This document shows positions 11,044 through 19,570 of a stretch of 64,000 nt of DNA, piece by piece; position 1 is the stretch's first letter, and each line of letters starts with the position of its first letter. Under the pieces are notes generated by a model that was not told the DNA's origin, searched no databases, and saw only the letters and a list, made by a program, of their open reading frames with translations. A program made the position numbers and the translations under genes. This stretch comes from Rhodoferax ferrireducens (GTDB lineage: Bacteria > Pseudomonadota > Gammaproteobacteria > Burkholderiales > Burkholderiaceae_C), in NCBI RefSeq assembly GCF_003347515.1, contig NZ_QEII01000315.1:124001-188000 (forward strand). The letters run 5' to 3'.

Positions 11044-11982
11044 ATGTCTAATCAACTCTTAAGCCTGCCGCCATTGGACGCAGTCCGAGGCTTTGTCGCG
11101 GTGGCACGCCGCATGAGCATTACGCTGGCGGCCAATGATCTGTGCCTGACTCAGTCTGCCGTCAGCCGGCAAATTCAGAGCCTGGAAGAGCATCTCGGCA
11201 CACCGCTCCTGATCCGAAAACACCGCGCTATCGCCCTGACCGAAGCCGGCGAAGAACTGTTCCACCTCGCGTCGCCATGGCTGGATCGCCTCGCTGAATA
11301 CAGCGAATCACTGCCGCGGCACGACCGCATGCGGCCGGTCACGATCACCGCACCGATCAGCGTGACGTCGTTATGGATACTGCCAAGGCTCGGTGCATTT
11401 CAAGATGCGCACCCAAATATCGATGTGCGTGTATCGGCCAACAACCGCATGCTGAACCTGAAACAGGAAAGCATCGACTTCGCCATCCGCTACGCCCGCG
11501 AACGTGACATCCCGTCTGATGCAGTACGCCTGTTTGACGAGAAGGTGCTACCAGTGGCCAGCAGCCAAGTAGCTGCGCGCGCCTTCAACAACCCCAAGGC
11601 ACTTTTGAACGAGGTATTGCTGGAGCTGGACGAACGCGCCCTGCCGTGGTTACGCTGGTCGGATTGGCTCACCGCCAGTGGGATACCGGATGCGAAACCC
11701 AAAGCCTACCGGCACCTCAACCAATATGACCAAGTGATACAAGCGGCGATCGAAGGGCATGGCGTTGCGTTAGGACGCGTTGCATTGGTGTTGCCTATGC
11801 TAAAGGATGGGCGACTGGTTGCAATGGGCGACAAGGGCCTTGGCAACAGCGACTACGCGTATTGGCTGATTGGTGAATCAAGCTCGCCACGCGAGGAAGT
11901 TCTAATACTCCGGAACTGGGTCATCCGGGAAGCTAAGCTTTGGGTCAATGAACTTAAGGCAATGGGAACATGGCTATCTTGA
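11044..11982 (+). CDS. LysR-family transcriptional regulator (GcvA-like)
   Basis: A 312-residue LysR regulator. The winged helix-turn-helix occupies residues 10-70 (MSITLAANDLCLTQSAVSRQ and SLEEHLGTPLL). The effector-binding domain follows from about residue 95 (PVTITAPISVTSLWILPRL) and resembles GcvA-type regulators. It is divergent from the tautomerase gene and probably controls it and itself. The ligand is unknown. No full-length downstream partner is present; the next 370 bases lack a gene. Confidence 0.9.
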   Translation: MSNQLLSLPPLDAVRGFVAVARRMSITLAANDLCLTQSAVSRQIQSLEEHLGTPLLIRKHRAIALTEAGEELFHLASPWLDRLAEYSESLPRHDRMRPVTITAPISVTSLWILPRLGAFQDAHPNIDVRVSANNRMLNLKQESIDFAIRYARERDIPSDAVRLFDEKVLPVASSQVAARAFNNPKALLNEVLLELDERALPWLRWSDWLTASGIPDAKPKAYRHLNQYDQVIQAAIEGHGVALGRVALVLPMLKDGRLVAMGDKGLGNSDYAYWLIGESSSPREEVLILRNWVIREAKLWVNELKAMGTWLS

Positions 11983-12354
11983 ATGTTACTTTCGAGAGGC
12001 AGATTTCCGTGCTTCTAAATTATCCAAAGCGTTAACTGGCGATTCATGCCTCTAGGACATTGGGCGGATTCAAGTCTGAAGTGCAACCGGTAGGCAAGGG
12101 CTTCGAACCGTCGCCGCCCCACACCACCCACCGTGCGGGTCCGCAGTGGGCGGAACAACAAAGTCGGCTAATGGTTAAGATTGCTCTCCATGAGTCCAAT
12201 TCGGTTCTCCCGCAGGGAGACTTTCAGCCTATCAGTTCGCGCCCATGCGGGGCGCACCACACAATCATTCCACCAGACCTGCGCGAAAAGCCGCGCAGAC
12301 CGGTGAATTCAAACTTTGAGCGTCATGAGCAGCGCTCTAGCAAAGGAAACGCCG
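11983..12354. other. Gene-free region carrying a group II intron relic
   Basis: No protein gene is supported. From 12090 to 12257 the complementary strand has group II intron features (listed separately). The 12258-12354 part holds only the leader of the DUF4386 gene with its AAGGAAA ribosome site. Confidence 0.5.
12090..12257 (-). ncRNA. Shrunken group II intron (5' end plus domains V-VI, no ORF)
   Basis: On the minus strand the element begins GTGCGCCC (12257 leftwards), the usual 5' boundary of bacterial group II introns, folding as GCGCCC-cgcat-GGGCGC. About 100 bases later comes a domain V-like hairpin at 12153-12124: lower stem CCGCCCAC / GTGGGTGG, two bulged bases (CG) on the 3' side, upper stem TGCG / CGCA and a 4-base loop. 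A further GGGC/GCCC stem follows, ending near TGCCTACC, as expected for domain VI and the 3' end. Most of domain I, domains II-IV and the maturase are missing. The assignment is from consensus memory, not a covariance search. Confidence 0.55.
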
Positions 12355-13041
12355 ATGCGACACCGACCAATGATCGTTGCTGGAGGCCTGAGCTTCATCG
12401 TAGGCGCGCTTGCCTTCGTTGCGGTCTTCAGCTACCTCGCCGCGAACTTTTCTTACCCCGGGATTCTTGATGGCAGCGCCGCCGAAGTTCTTCCGCGTCT
12501 ACGTGCTGGTGGCTCGGCTATGAGAGCTACCTGGGCTCTTTACGCTCTTCTCCCGCTGCTTCTGGTACCGGGCGCCGTAGGAGTCTACGTCGCCTGCCCC
12601 TCAAGCCGAGGCCGCATGACTCTCGCCCTTGTGGCGGCGTCACTCGGTGCACTTGCCATGTGTCTGGGCCTTATGCGTTGGCCAAGCATCCATTGGGCGT
12701 TGGCGGAGGCATACGCGCAGTCGGGTGCCGAGGCAAAGAGTAGTCTTTCAGCTGTCTTCTTGGGCTTGAATATCTATCTTGGCAATTTCATCGGCGAGTT
12801 CCTGGGCGAGTTGTGCCTTGCTTTCTTCTTCTTTCTTTCCGGCCTATCACTTATCGACGAATCGCAGTTTCCCAAGTGGTTAGGCTGGGGCAACGTAGCT
12901 TTCGCCGTTCTATTTCTGATCGGAGCGTTTCGGAACATCACACCAGCCGTGCAGCAAGTCGCCGATGTCAACAATGCGCTGCTACCGCTCTGCATGGTTG
13001 TATTAGGTGCATCACTCATTTGGTACAAACCGAAGTCCTAG
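12355..13041 (+). CDS. DUF4386-like membrane protein
   Basis: A 228-residue protein with about six membrane segments (first at residues 6-30, MIVAGGLSFIVGALAF). The pattern, with NFSYPGILDG after the first helix, resembles DUF4386 proteins. Function is unknown. The ATG at 12355 is preferred because AAGGAAA lies six bases before it; a TTG at 12316 and an ATG at 12325 are in frame. Group II intron fragments lie on both sides in the opposite direction, so the gene is probably part of a mobile or gene-cassette-like accessory segment. Confidence 0.7.
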   Translation: MRHRPMIVAGGLSFIVGALAFVAVFSYLAANFSYPGILDGSAAEVLPRLRAGGSAMRATWALYALLPLLLVPGAVGVYVACPSSRGRMTLALVAASLGALAMCLGLMRWPSIHWALAEAYAQSGAEAKSSLSAVFLGLNIYLGNFIGEFLGELCLAFFFFLSGLSLIDESQFPKWLGWGNVAFAVLFLIGAFRNITPAVQQVADVNNALLPLCMVVLGASLIWYKPKS

Positions 13042-13081
13042 TTCGACGATGACGCCCAATCAGGTAGGCAACGGCCAAATA

Positions 13082-13225
13082 CTAGCCAATGCCGAAGTAC
13101 GCCGTCCAGCCTCGGAGGTATTGCCCCAGGTTGTGCAGCCGGTATTCCATGGCCTCCCAGCTTCTGCCCGTCAGGTCTTTGACCCGTGCTTGAAGCCGAT
13201 GAAGTGCGTAACGAACACGCACTGA
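13082..13225 (-). pseudogene. Group II intron maturase/reverse transcriptase, C-terminal relic
   Basis: The minus strand encodes about 45 residues matching the maturase (domain X) region of group II intron proteins: RVKDLTGRSW, then MEYRLHNLGQYLRGW and AYFGIG before a TAG at 13082. Intact proteins have R-DLTGR--GVSM-YR---L--Y-RGWMGYFG. The reverse transcriptase domain upstream and the usual C-terminal endonuclease region are missing, so it is non-functional. It lies between the DUF4386 gene and the uvrD-type helicase gene. Confidence 0.75.
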
Positions 13226-13279
13226 TCACGGCGAACGCGGACTACCGCATGGCTCACGCCGCTCCCCGCCGGGAAAATA

Positions 13280-15688
13280 TCAGGGCACCGGCGTCAGCTT
13301 GGCCACACTCAACGCCAGCCACTTGACGCCATGGCGCGGGAAGTTGATTTGCGCCCGGGCATCGTCGCCCAGACCTTCCAGCGAGATCACCGAGCCCTCG
13401 CCGAACTTGGCATGAAACACCTTCATGCCGGAACGCAGGCCGTGCGATGGCGCGGCTTTCTGCGCCGGCACCGGGGCGGCGGCGGTCAATTTCGAATAAT
13501 CAGTGCCATATTGGCCTCTAGCTCCCGTCGAATAAGCGCTACCAGCTCCCGAATTAGGAGCATATCCGGAACCAAACCCCTGATTCTTCGGCGTGATCCA
13601 CTTCAGCGCGTCTTCAGGCAACTCCTCAAAGAACCGGCTCTTCAGGTTGTAGCGCGTCTGCCCGTGCAGCATGCGGGTTTGCGACAGGCTCAGGTACAGC
13701 CGTTTGCGCGCGCGGGTGATGGCCACATACATCAGGCGGCGCTCTTCTTCCAGACCATCGCGGTCACTCATCGAGTTTTCGTGCGGGAACAAGCCCTCTT
13801 CGATGCCGGTGATGAAGACACAGTCAAACTCCAGGCCCTTGCTGGAATGCACCGTCATGAGCTGGATCGCATCCTGCCCTGCCTGCGCCTGGTTGTCGCC
13901 CGCCTCCAGCGCCGCGTGCGACAAAAAGGCGGCCAGCGGCGACAGGGTTTCACCGGTGTCGGCATCGGGGGCCAGCTCTTCCAGCAGTGCCTGATTGAGG
14001 TCCAGGCCCTGCGAGGCCGGCGACTGCGTCAAGGCGCGGCCCTGTTCATCCACTGGCCGCGCCGCAGCATCGCGCCCGAAGTTTTCCAGTGAGACAAAGC
14101 TTGCCGCAGCGTTGACCAGTTCTTCCAGATTCTCCACCCGGTCGGCGCCTTCGCGGTCGGCCCTGTAGTGGGCGAGCAGCCCGCTGTTCTCCAGCATCTG
14201 TTCGACGATTTCACTCAGCTTCATGCCTTGGGTCTGCTCGCGCAAGACGTCAATGCTGGCCAGGAAGCCGCCGATGTTGGTGCCCGCCTTGCCGCTGAGG
14301 CCGCTCACCGCGTCACTCAGCGAACAGCCGCTGGCGCGCGCCACATCCTGCAGCTGCTCCAGGCTGCGCAGGCCGATGCCGCGTGGCGGGAAATTCACGG
14401 CGCGCAGGAAGCTGGTGTCATCGCGCGGGTTCTCCAGCAGGCGCAAATAGGCCAGCGCGTTCTTGATTTCAGCGCGCTCGAAAAAGCGCAGCCCGCCATA
14501 CACCTTGTACGGCATGGCGGCGTTGAACAAGGCGGTCTCGATGACCCGGCTCTGCGCATTGCTGCGGTACAGCACCGCAATCTCTTTTCTCTCAACATCT
14601 TCACGCACCAGCTGGCGCATTTCGTCCACCATCCACTGCGCCTCGGCAAAGTCGCTGCTGGCTTCGAATACCCGCACCGGCTCGCCCGGGCCTTGGGATG
14701 TGCGCAGGTTCTTGCCCAGACGCTTGGTGTTGTGGCCGATCAGTTCATTGGCCGAGTCCAGGATGTTGCTGCCGCTGCGGTAGTTTTCCTCCAGCTTGAT
14801 CTGGTGCTTGACCTTGAACTCGCGCACAAAGTCGGCCATATTGCCGACCCGCGCACCGCGAAAAGCATAAATGCTCTGGTCGTCATCACCCACGGCCAGC
14901 ACGCAGCCGCTCGGGTTGAACTCGTCGTCGGCCGAGCCGTGCGCGCCGGTGCCGGCCAGCATCTTGATCCACGCATACTGCAGCTTGTTGGTATCCTGAA
15001 ACTCGTCGATCAGGATGTGGCGAAAACGCCGCTGGTAGTGCTCACGAATCGGGTCGTTGTCGCGCAGCACCTCAAAGCTGCGCAGCATCAGCTCGCCAAA
15101 ATCGACCACGCCCTCGCGCTGGCATTGCTCTTCGTACAGCTGGTAAATCTCGACCTTCTTGCGGGTTTCTTCATCGCGCACGACCACCATGTTGGCGCGC
15201 AAGCCGTCTTCCTTGCAGCCGCCGATGAACTGCTGCATTTTTTTCGCCGGAAAGCGTTCGTCATCCACGTTGAACTGCTTGTACAGACGCTTGATGCTGG
15301 ACAGCTGATCCTGCGTGTCCAGAATCTGGAAGCTCTGCGGCAGGTTGGCGATTTTGAAGTGGGCGCGCAAAAACCGGTTGCACAGGCCATGGAAGGTGCC
15401 AATCCACATGCCGTGCACATTCACGGGCAACATGCTGGTCAGGCGCGTCATCAATTCCTTGGCGGCCTTGTTGGTGAAAGTCACGGCCAGCACGCCGCCG
15501 GGCGTCACCTGGCCCGTCTGCAGCAGCCAGGCAATGCGGGTGGTCAGGACACGGGTTTTGCCCGACCCGGCGCCGGCCAGAATCAAGGCATGGTCGGCCG
15601 GCAAGGTCACGGCGGCCCGCTGCTCCGCGTTGAGATTTTGCAGGAGCGGGGAATCCTGGGCACCCTGTTGTGTAATTTCTGAGAACAT
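13280..15688 (-). CDS. uvrD: UvrD/PcrA-type ATP-dependent DNA helicase
   Basis: Superfamily 1A helicase that unwinds DNA 3' to 5' in excision and mismatch repair. The 802-residue protein has LNAEQRAAV (Q motif), GAGSGKTRVL (Walker A, near residue 37), VTFTNKAAKE, DEFQDTN (Walker B, near 228), GDDDQSIYAFRGA, LEENYRSG, VHSSKGLEFD and YVAITRARK. The C-terminal HAKFGEGSV / FPRHGVKWL segment is the PcrA/UvrD Tudor-like domain. The start at MFSEITQQG was chosen because a longer in-frame extension would overlap the divergent gene at 15712. The 23-base gap means the two promoters overlap neighbouring sequences. Confidence 0.93.
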   Translation of the reverse strand: MFSEITQQGAQDSPLLQNLNAEQRAAVTLPADHALILAGAGSGKTRVLTTRIAWLLQTGQVTPGGVLAVTFTNKAAKELMTRLTSMLPVNVHGMWIGTFHGLCNRFLRAHFKIANLPQSFQILDTQDQLSSIKRLYKQFNVDDERFPAKKMQQFIGGCKEDGLRANMVVVRDEETRKKVEIYQLYEEQCQREGVVDFGELMLRSFEVLRDNDPIREHYQRRFRHILIDEFQDTNKLQYAWIKMLAGTGAHGSADDEFNPSGCVLAVGDDDQSIYAFRGARVGNMADFVREFKVKHQIKLEENYRSGSNILDSANELIGHNTKRLGKNLRTSQGPGEPVRVFEASSDFAEAQWMVDEMRQLVREDVERKEIAVLYRSNAQSRVIETALFNAAMPYKVYGGLRFFERAEIKNALAYLRLLENPRDDTSFLRAVNFPPRGIGLRSLEQLQDVARASGCSLSDAVSGLSGKAGTNIGGFLASIDVLREQTQGMKLSEIVEQMLENSGLLAHYRADREGADRVENLEELVNAAASFVSLENFGRDAAARPVDEQGRALTQSPASQGLDLNQALLEELAPDADTGETLSPLAAFLSHAALEAGDNQAQAGQDAIQLMTVHSSKGLEFDCVFITGIEEGLFPHENSMSDRDGLEEERRLMYVAITRARKRLYLSLSQTRMLHGQTRYNLKSRFFEELPEDALKWITPKNQGFGSGYAPNSGAGSAYSTGARGQYGTDYSKLTAAAPVPAQKAAPSHGLRSGMKVFHAKFGEGSVISLEGLGDDARAQINFPRHGVKWLALSVAKLTPVP

Positions 15689-15711
15689 CCCGGTATTGTA
15701 GAAAGCCCCAT

Positions 15712-16410
15712 ATGAAAACACTTTTTCTCCTGCTGGGTTTGACCGTCTGGGCGGCGCACAGCGCCCAGGCCCAATCGTCTTGCACCAGCGATGGTCAGGC
15801 AACACCGGTGGCCCTGGTCGAGCGCTTTGTCAGCGCCGACTGCGAGGCCTGCTGGAGCGAGCCGCAAGCCACCCCACCAAACGCCAAAACGCTGACCCTC
15901 GACTGGATCGTGCCCGGCAAGCAAGGCGAAGACGCGCCCCTGTCGGCCGCCGCCAGCCAGGACGCCTTGATGCGCCTGCAGACGCTGAGGCGCGCCGCCC
16001 CCGCAACATCGACCAAAACAAGCAGCCCGGTGCTGGGTGCTCGGGCCAACCAGCTGCGCGTGGCGCATGGCCTGTCTTTGGGTGGCTATATTGGCACCTC
16101 GATCGAGCTGAAAACCGCTTTGCGACCCGGCAGTCAGACCACGCTGAGCGCATGGCTGGTGCTGGTGGAAACTATTCCCGCCGGGGCCGACGGCACGTCT
16201 ACGCCAAGAAATCTGGTCAGAAACGTGCTCCAGCTCCCGTGGAATAAGCGCAACCAGCTATCAAAAATAGAGCATTTGACTCTCCATGAAACACGCCCCT
16301 TGAGCATCCCCAGCGGCGCCGCACCCGAACGGCTGCGCGTGGTCGGCTGGGTCCAGGATGGCCGTGGCCGGGTTTTGACCGCAGCCCAGTCGGTCTGCGC
16401 GCCCACCTGA
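15712..16410 (+). CDS. Secreted protein of unknown function with CxxC and an embedded repeat
   Basis: A 232-residue protein with a clear signal peptide (residues 1-21, ending AQA). The mature N-terminus carries VSADCEACW near residue 40, a CxxC that could be redox active or bind metal, placed as in thioredoxin-like DUF1223-type proteins. Function is not known. Residues encoded by 16248-16275 derive from a dispersed Comamonadaceae-type repeat (GCGCAACCAGCTATCAAAAA), so part of the protein is repeat-coded. It is divergent from uvrD and followed by its own terminator. Confidence 0.75.
   Translation: MKTLFLLLGLTVWAAHSAQAQSSCTSDGQATPVALVERFVSADCEACWSEPQATPPNAKTLTLDWIVPGKQGEDAPLSAAASQDALMRLQTLRRAAPATSTKTSSPVLGARANQLRVAHGLSLGGYIGTSIELKTALRPGSQTTLSAWLVLVETIPAGADGTSTPRNLVRNVLQLPWNKRNQLSKIEHLTLHETRPLSIPSGAAPERLRVVGWVQDGRGRVLTAAQSVCAPT
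16248..16275 (+). repeat. Dispersed GCGCAA-GCTAT repeat inside a reading frame
   Basis: GCGCAACCAGCTATCAAAAA followed by ATAGAGCAT, the conserved core (GCGCAAGYAGCTAT then A-run and ATAG) of a repeat found at several other places in the window. Here it is translated in frame within the secreted protein gene. Confidence 0.6.
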
Positions 16411-16446
16411 TCTGACTCGGCTGACACAAACCCTATAGAATCAATC

Positions 16447-16478
16447 ACCGGGCCCAAGCAATTGCGGCCCGGTTTTTT
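16447..16478 (+). terminator. Rho-independent terminator
   Basis: ACCGGGCC / GGCCCGGT stem with an 11-base loop, followed by a T-run, 37 bases after the secreted protein gene. Confidence 0.85.
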
Positions 16479-16556
16479 GTTTCTGCCCTGGCCTGCAGCG
16501 CGCCGACAAAGCCCGGGTCCAGTCCAAGCGCTCTCCCCCCAACAGGAGCCCGGACC

Positions 16557-17534
16557 ATGGAAATTTTTGACTACGACAACATCCTTCTGCTACCCCGCAA
16601 ATGCCGCGTGGAAAGCCGCTCTGAATGCGACGCCAGCGTCGAACTCGGCAAGCGCCGCTTTCGCATCCCGGTGGTACCGGCCAATATGAAAACGGTGGTG
16701 GATGAAGCAACCTGCGTCTGGCTGGCGCAAAACGGCTACTTCTACGTAATGCACCGCTTTGACTTGGACAATGTGCAGTTCGTCAAGGACATGAAGGCGC
16801 AGGGCTTGTATGCGTCGATTTCGCTGGGCGTCAAGAAGCCGGACTACGACACGGTGGACCAGTTGCTGGCACTCGACCTGCTCCCGGACTACATCACCAT
16901 CGACATCGCCCACGGCCACGCCGATAGCGTGAAAAACATGATCGGTTACCTGAAGGACAAAATGCCTGCCGCCTTCATCATCGCCGGCAATGTGGCCACG
17001 CCGGAAGCCGTGATTGACCTGGAAAACTGGGGCGCCGACGCCACCAAGGTCGGCATCGGCCCGGGCAAGGTCTGCATCACCAAACTCAAGACCGGCTTTG
17101 GCACCGGCGGCTGGCAACTCAGCGCGGTGAAATGGTGCGCCCGCGTGGCGACCAAACCCATCATTGCCGATGGCGGCATCCGCGAGCATGGCGACATCGC
17201 CAAGTCGATCCGCTTTGGCGCCACCATGGTGATGATCGGCTCGCTGCTGGCCGGCCATGAGACCAGCCCTGGCCAGACGGTGGAGGTGGACGGCAAGCTG
17301 TACAAGGAATACTACGGCTCGGCCAGCGACTTCAACAAAGGCGAATACAAGCACGTCGAGGGCAAGCGCATTTTGGAACCCATCAAGGGCAAGCTGGCCG
17401 ACACCCTGATCGAGATGGAACAGGACGTGCAAAGTTCCATCAGCTACTCAGGCGGCAAGAAACTGATGGACATCCGCAAGGTGAACTACGTGACGCTCGG
17501 TGGCGACAACGCCGGGGAACACCTGCTGATGTGA
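16557..17534 (+). CDS. guaC: GMP reductase
   Basis: Reduces GMP to IMP and ammonia with NADPH, linking guanine to adenine nucleotide pools. The 325-residue protein is a TIM barrel of the IMPDH/GMPR family without CBS domains. The catalytic cysteine is in GPGKVCITK (near residue 172). IADGGIREHGD and GATMVMIGSLLAG form the phosphate site, and EYYGSAS is the family flap motif. These and the length distinguish it from IMP dehydrogenase. It stands alone: a terminator precedes it and a converging gene follows. Confidence 0.92.
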   Translation: MEIFDYDNILLLPRKCRVESRSECDASVELGKRRFRIPVVPANMKTVVDEATCVWLAQNGYFYVMHRFDLDNVQFVKDMKAQGLYASISLGVKKPDYDTVDQLLALDLLPDYITIDIAHGHADSVKNMIGYLKDKMPAAFIIAGNVATPEAVIDLENWGADATKVGIGPGKVCITKLKTGFGTGGWQLSAVKWCARVATKPIIADGGIREHGDIAKSIRFGATMVMIGSLLAGHETSPGQTVEVDGKLYKEYYGSASDFNKGEYKHVEGKRILEPIKGKLADTLIEMEQDVQSSISYSGGKKLMDIRKVNYVTLGGDNAGEHLLM

Positions 17535-17544
17535 GGCCTGACGC

Positions 17545-18414
17545 CTAGGCAAATAACAAGTGGCAGGCCAACTGATGCAGGCGTTGGCCCGGCAGCGCCA
17601 GAGCATCCAGAATGCTGAAATGGTTCAGGTCCGGCAGCACTTCACGCACCGGCACAACCCGCTTGCCCCACACGTTCTGGATCAGCTCAGCGTGCTGCAA
17701 AAATGCCGCGCTCTCGGCCCCGCCCGCGACCGCGTAAAGAACGCCCCTCCCCCGTGAAACCGGAGGCGGCGGCAGCCAGGCCGGACTGGCTTGGGCGACT
17801 TGCGCCGCGTCAAGCCGCAACGATTCCTGCAGGAACGGTGTGTGCATGATGGACTCAAGCTCGTACAAGCCGGAAATAGACAACGCATTCCTCACCAGCC
17901 TGGGCGGTAGATCTTTGGCATAAGCACGCCACGCGCACGCCAGCAGCATCGCCGCCAGGTGGCCGCCAGCCGAGTGGCCCACCACGGTGATGCGCCGGGG
18001 ATCCCCGCCATGCTCGGCAATATGGCGATAAGTCCAGGCCAGCGCTTTCACCATTTGCATGACGATCTGCGGGATGGTCACCGCCGGGCACAAGGCGTAG
18101 TTGGGAATCACCACACAGGCCCCGGACTGCGTGAAAGCGGGCGCGATGAAAGAGTGCTCGGCCTTGTCCAGGGAGCGCCAGTAACCGCCATGAAGGAACA
18201 CCAGCACCGGCACATCGACGCCAGACACCGGGAAGACGTCCAGCGTCTCGCTGGGATCGTCGCCATAAGGCACATCCAGCTGACAGGGAAGTGTCTGACA
18301 AGCGACCGTTGACGCCTGCGCCCACTGCGCAAAATGGTCGGCAAATTCGGGCACCAGCGCGCGGTTGTTGTACAGGCGATCCAATGTTTTTCCGTCAGGT
18401 ATTTCCATATGCAT
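17545..18414 (-). CDS. Alpha/beta hydrolase (esterase/lipase or kynurenine formamidase-like)
   Basis: A 289-residue serine hydrolase. The oxyanion motif HGGYWR is near residue 74, the nucleophile elbow GHSAGGH near 146, and a late DLNHFSILD supplies the likely catalytic His near residue 265. The HGGYW arrangement matches the hormone-sensitive-lipase/kynurenine formamidase group. No tryptophan catabolism genes are adjacent, so the substrate is not indicated. The start may be at 18414 or, with better spacing from AGAAAG, at the ATG at 18408. It converges on guaC. Confidence 0.82.
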   Translation of the reverse strand: MHMEIPDGKTLDRLYNNRALVPEFADHFAQWAQASTVACQTLPCQLDVPYGDDPSETLDVFPVSGVDVPVLVFLHGGYWRSLDKAEHSFIAPAFTQSGACVVIPNYALCPAVTIPQIVMQMVKALAWTYRHIAEHGGDPRRITVVGHSAGGHLAAMLLACAWRAYAKDLPPRLVRNALSISGLYELESIMHTPFLQESLRLDAAQVAQASPAWLPPPPVSRGRGVLYAVAGGAESAAFLQHAELIQNVWGKRVVPVREVLPDLNHFSILDALALPGQRLHQLACHLLFA

Positions 18415-18570
18415 CTTTCTGGGGAGCGGTGCGCATCCACCTATTTATCACGCCATCTTGGCACAGGATGGTGCAGCCGTCAGCCCTCCGACAGCAAAAC
18501 GGGTACAAACCCGATTGATTGCCGCTTGGGGCGCTGTATTCTTTTCCTATTCGTTTTACCAAGAGTAACC

Positions 18571-19440
18571 ATGAAAATTGCAGTACTGGGCATCGGCCTG
18601 ATGGGATATCCCATGGCCCGGCGCCTTTGTGAAGCGGGTCATACCGTCCACGTCTGGAACCGCACGCGAAAAAAGGCCGACCGGCTGGCGCCTTTCGGGG
18701 CCACGGTTCATGCCCAAGCCGCCGACGCCGTGCGGGCTGCCGACATTGTCATCTGCATGCTGGAGAACGGCACCGTCGTGGGCGAGGTGCTGTTTTCCAA
18801 AGGCGTGGCCCAAGCCCTGAAACCCGACGCCCTGGTGATCGACATGTCGTCCACGCAACCCAGCGAAGCCCGCGATCACGCGGCCCGTCTGAGCGAAATA
18901 GGCATGACCCATCTGGATGCCCCCGTGTCAGGCGGCACGCTGGGCGCGGCCGATGGCACGCTGGCCATCATGGTCGGCGGCAAGCCGGCCGCCTTTGAGC
19001 GCGCCCAAGCCGTGTTCCAGGTATTGGGCCACGCCACCCATGTGGGGCCGCACGGCGCGGGCCAGTTGGCCAAGCTGGCCAACCAGATGATTGTGGGCAT
19101 CACCATCGGCGCCGTCGCCGAAGCGCTGCTGATGTGCGAAAAGGGTGGCGCCACCATGGCCAAGGTCAAGGAGGCCATCACCGGCGGCTTTGCCGACAGC
19201 CGCATCCTGCAAGTCCACGGACAACGCATGGTGGACCGCGATTTCACGCCCTATGGGCGCATGTCCGTGCAACTGAAGGATTTGCGCAATGCCCTTGCCA
19301 CCGCCGAAGAAATCGGCTTCGATGCCCCCGTGACCCGCTTGTTCGAAAAGCTGTACAGCGAGGGCATCGAGCACGGCCTGGCCGACCTTGATCACGCTGG
19401 CCTGTTCGTTGAGCTGGCCAGTCGCAATGGCATGAACTGA
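18571..19440 (+). CDS. NAD(P)-dependent beta-hydroxyacid dehydrogenase family oxidoreductase
   Basis: A 289-residue member of the 3-hydroxyisobutyrate/tartronate semialdehyde reductase family. It has the Rossmann motif GIGLMGYPMA at residues 7-16, the substrate motif DAPVSGGTLGA near 118 and the catalytic-lysine segment GAGQLAKLANQM near 167. The substrate cannot be told from sequence; 2-hydroxy-3-oxopropionate and 3-hydroxyisobutyrate are candidates. The ATG at 18571 fits the Rossmann strand start; reading is open upstream but non-homologous. It precedes tRNA-Lys. Confidence 0.88.
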   Translation: MKIAVLGIGLMGYPMARRLCEAGHTVHVWNRTRKKADRLAPFGATVHAQAADAVRAADIVICMLENGTVVGEVLFSKGVAQALKPDALVIDMSSTQPSEARDHAARLSEIGMTHLDAPVSGGTLGAADGTLAIMVGGKPAAFERAQAVFQVLGHATHVGPHGAGQLAKLANQMIVGITIGAVAEALLMCEKGGATMAKVKEAITGGFADSRILQVHGQRMVDRDFTPYGRMSVQLKDLRNALATAEEIGFDAPVTRLFEKLYSEGIEHGLADLDHAGLFVELASRNGMN

Positions 19441-19450
19441 CTGGAAGTCC

Positions 19451-19459
19451 TGCTATAAT
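19451..19459 (+). promoter_or_regulatory. Extended -10 promoter for the tRNA-Lys transcript
   Basis: TGCTATAAT is an extended -10 element (TGn plus a perfect TATAAT). No good -35 hexamer lies 16-18 bases upstream. Transcription would start near 19466, about 105 bases before the tRNA. Confidence 0.6.
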
Positions 19460-19465
19460 TTTCTT

Positions 19466-19570
19466 CTCTTCTCCCCCACGGGGACAGAGCGCAGCCAGGA
19501 AGGCATCGTGTTCACCACGAAGTTCAGCGGGTTCACACCCGCCCTCCACCACGGCACAGTTTTTAAAAGT
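19466..19570 (+). ncRNA. Structured leader upstream of tRNA-Lys
   Basis: Between the TATAAT box and the tRNA lie three consecutive hairpins: CCCC-cac-GGGG, TCGTG-ttcac-CACGA and GCGGGT-tcac-ACCCGC, then CCTCCACCA. The end resembles a tRNA T-arm and CCA tail, but loops of 5 and 4-6 bases and no matching acceptor strand argue against a working tRNA. It may be a degenerate tRNA or a processing/attenuation leader. Confidence 0.3.

Noticed and set aside
12000..12090. Integron attC site next to the DUF4386 gene
   Set aside because: GTTAACT and ATTGGGC occur but in the same orientation, not as the inverted core pair required for attC.
19480..19552. A second tRNA before tRNA-Lys
   Set aside because: The end resembles a T-arm plus CCA, but the anticodon-like loop has five bases, the T-loop is short and no acceptor strand pairs. 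It is kept only as a structured leader.
19480..19552. tmRNA 3' end or SRP RNA
   Set aside because: The GCGGGTTC...CTCCACCA end recalls tmRNA, but there is no tag reading frame or 5' partner, and the GGAAGG stretch does not fit the SRP core.
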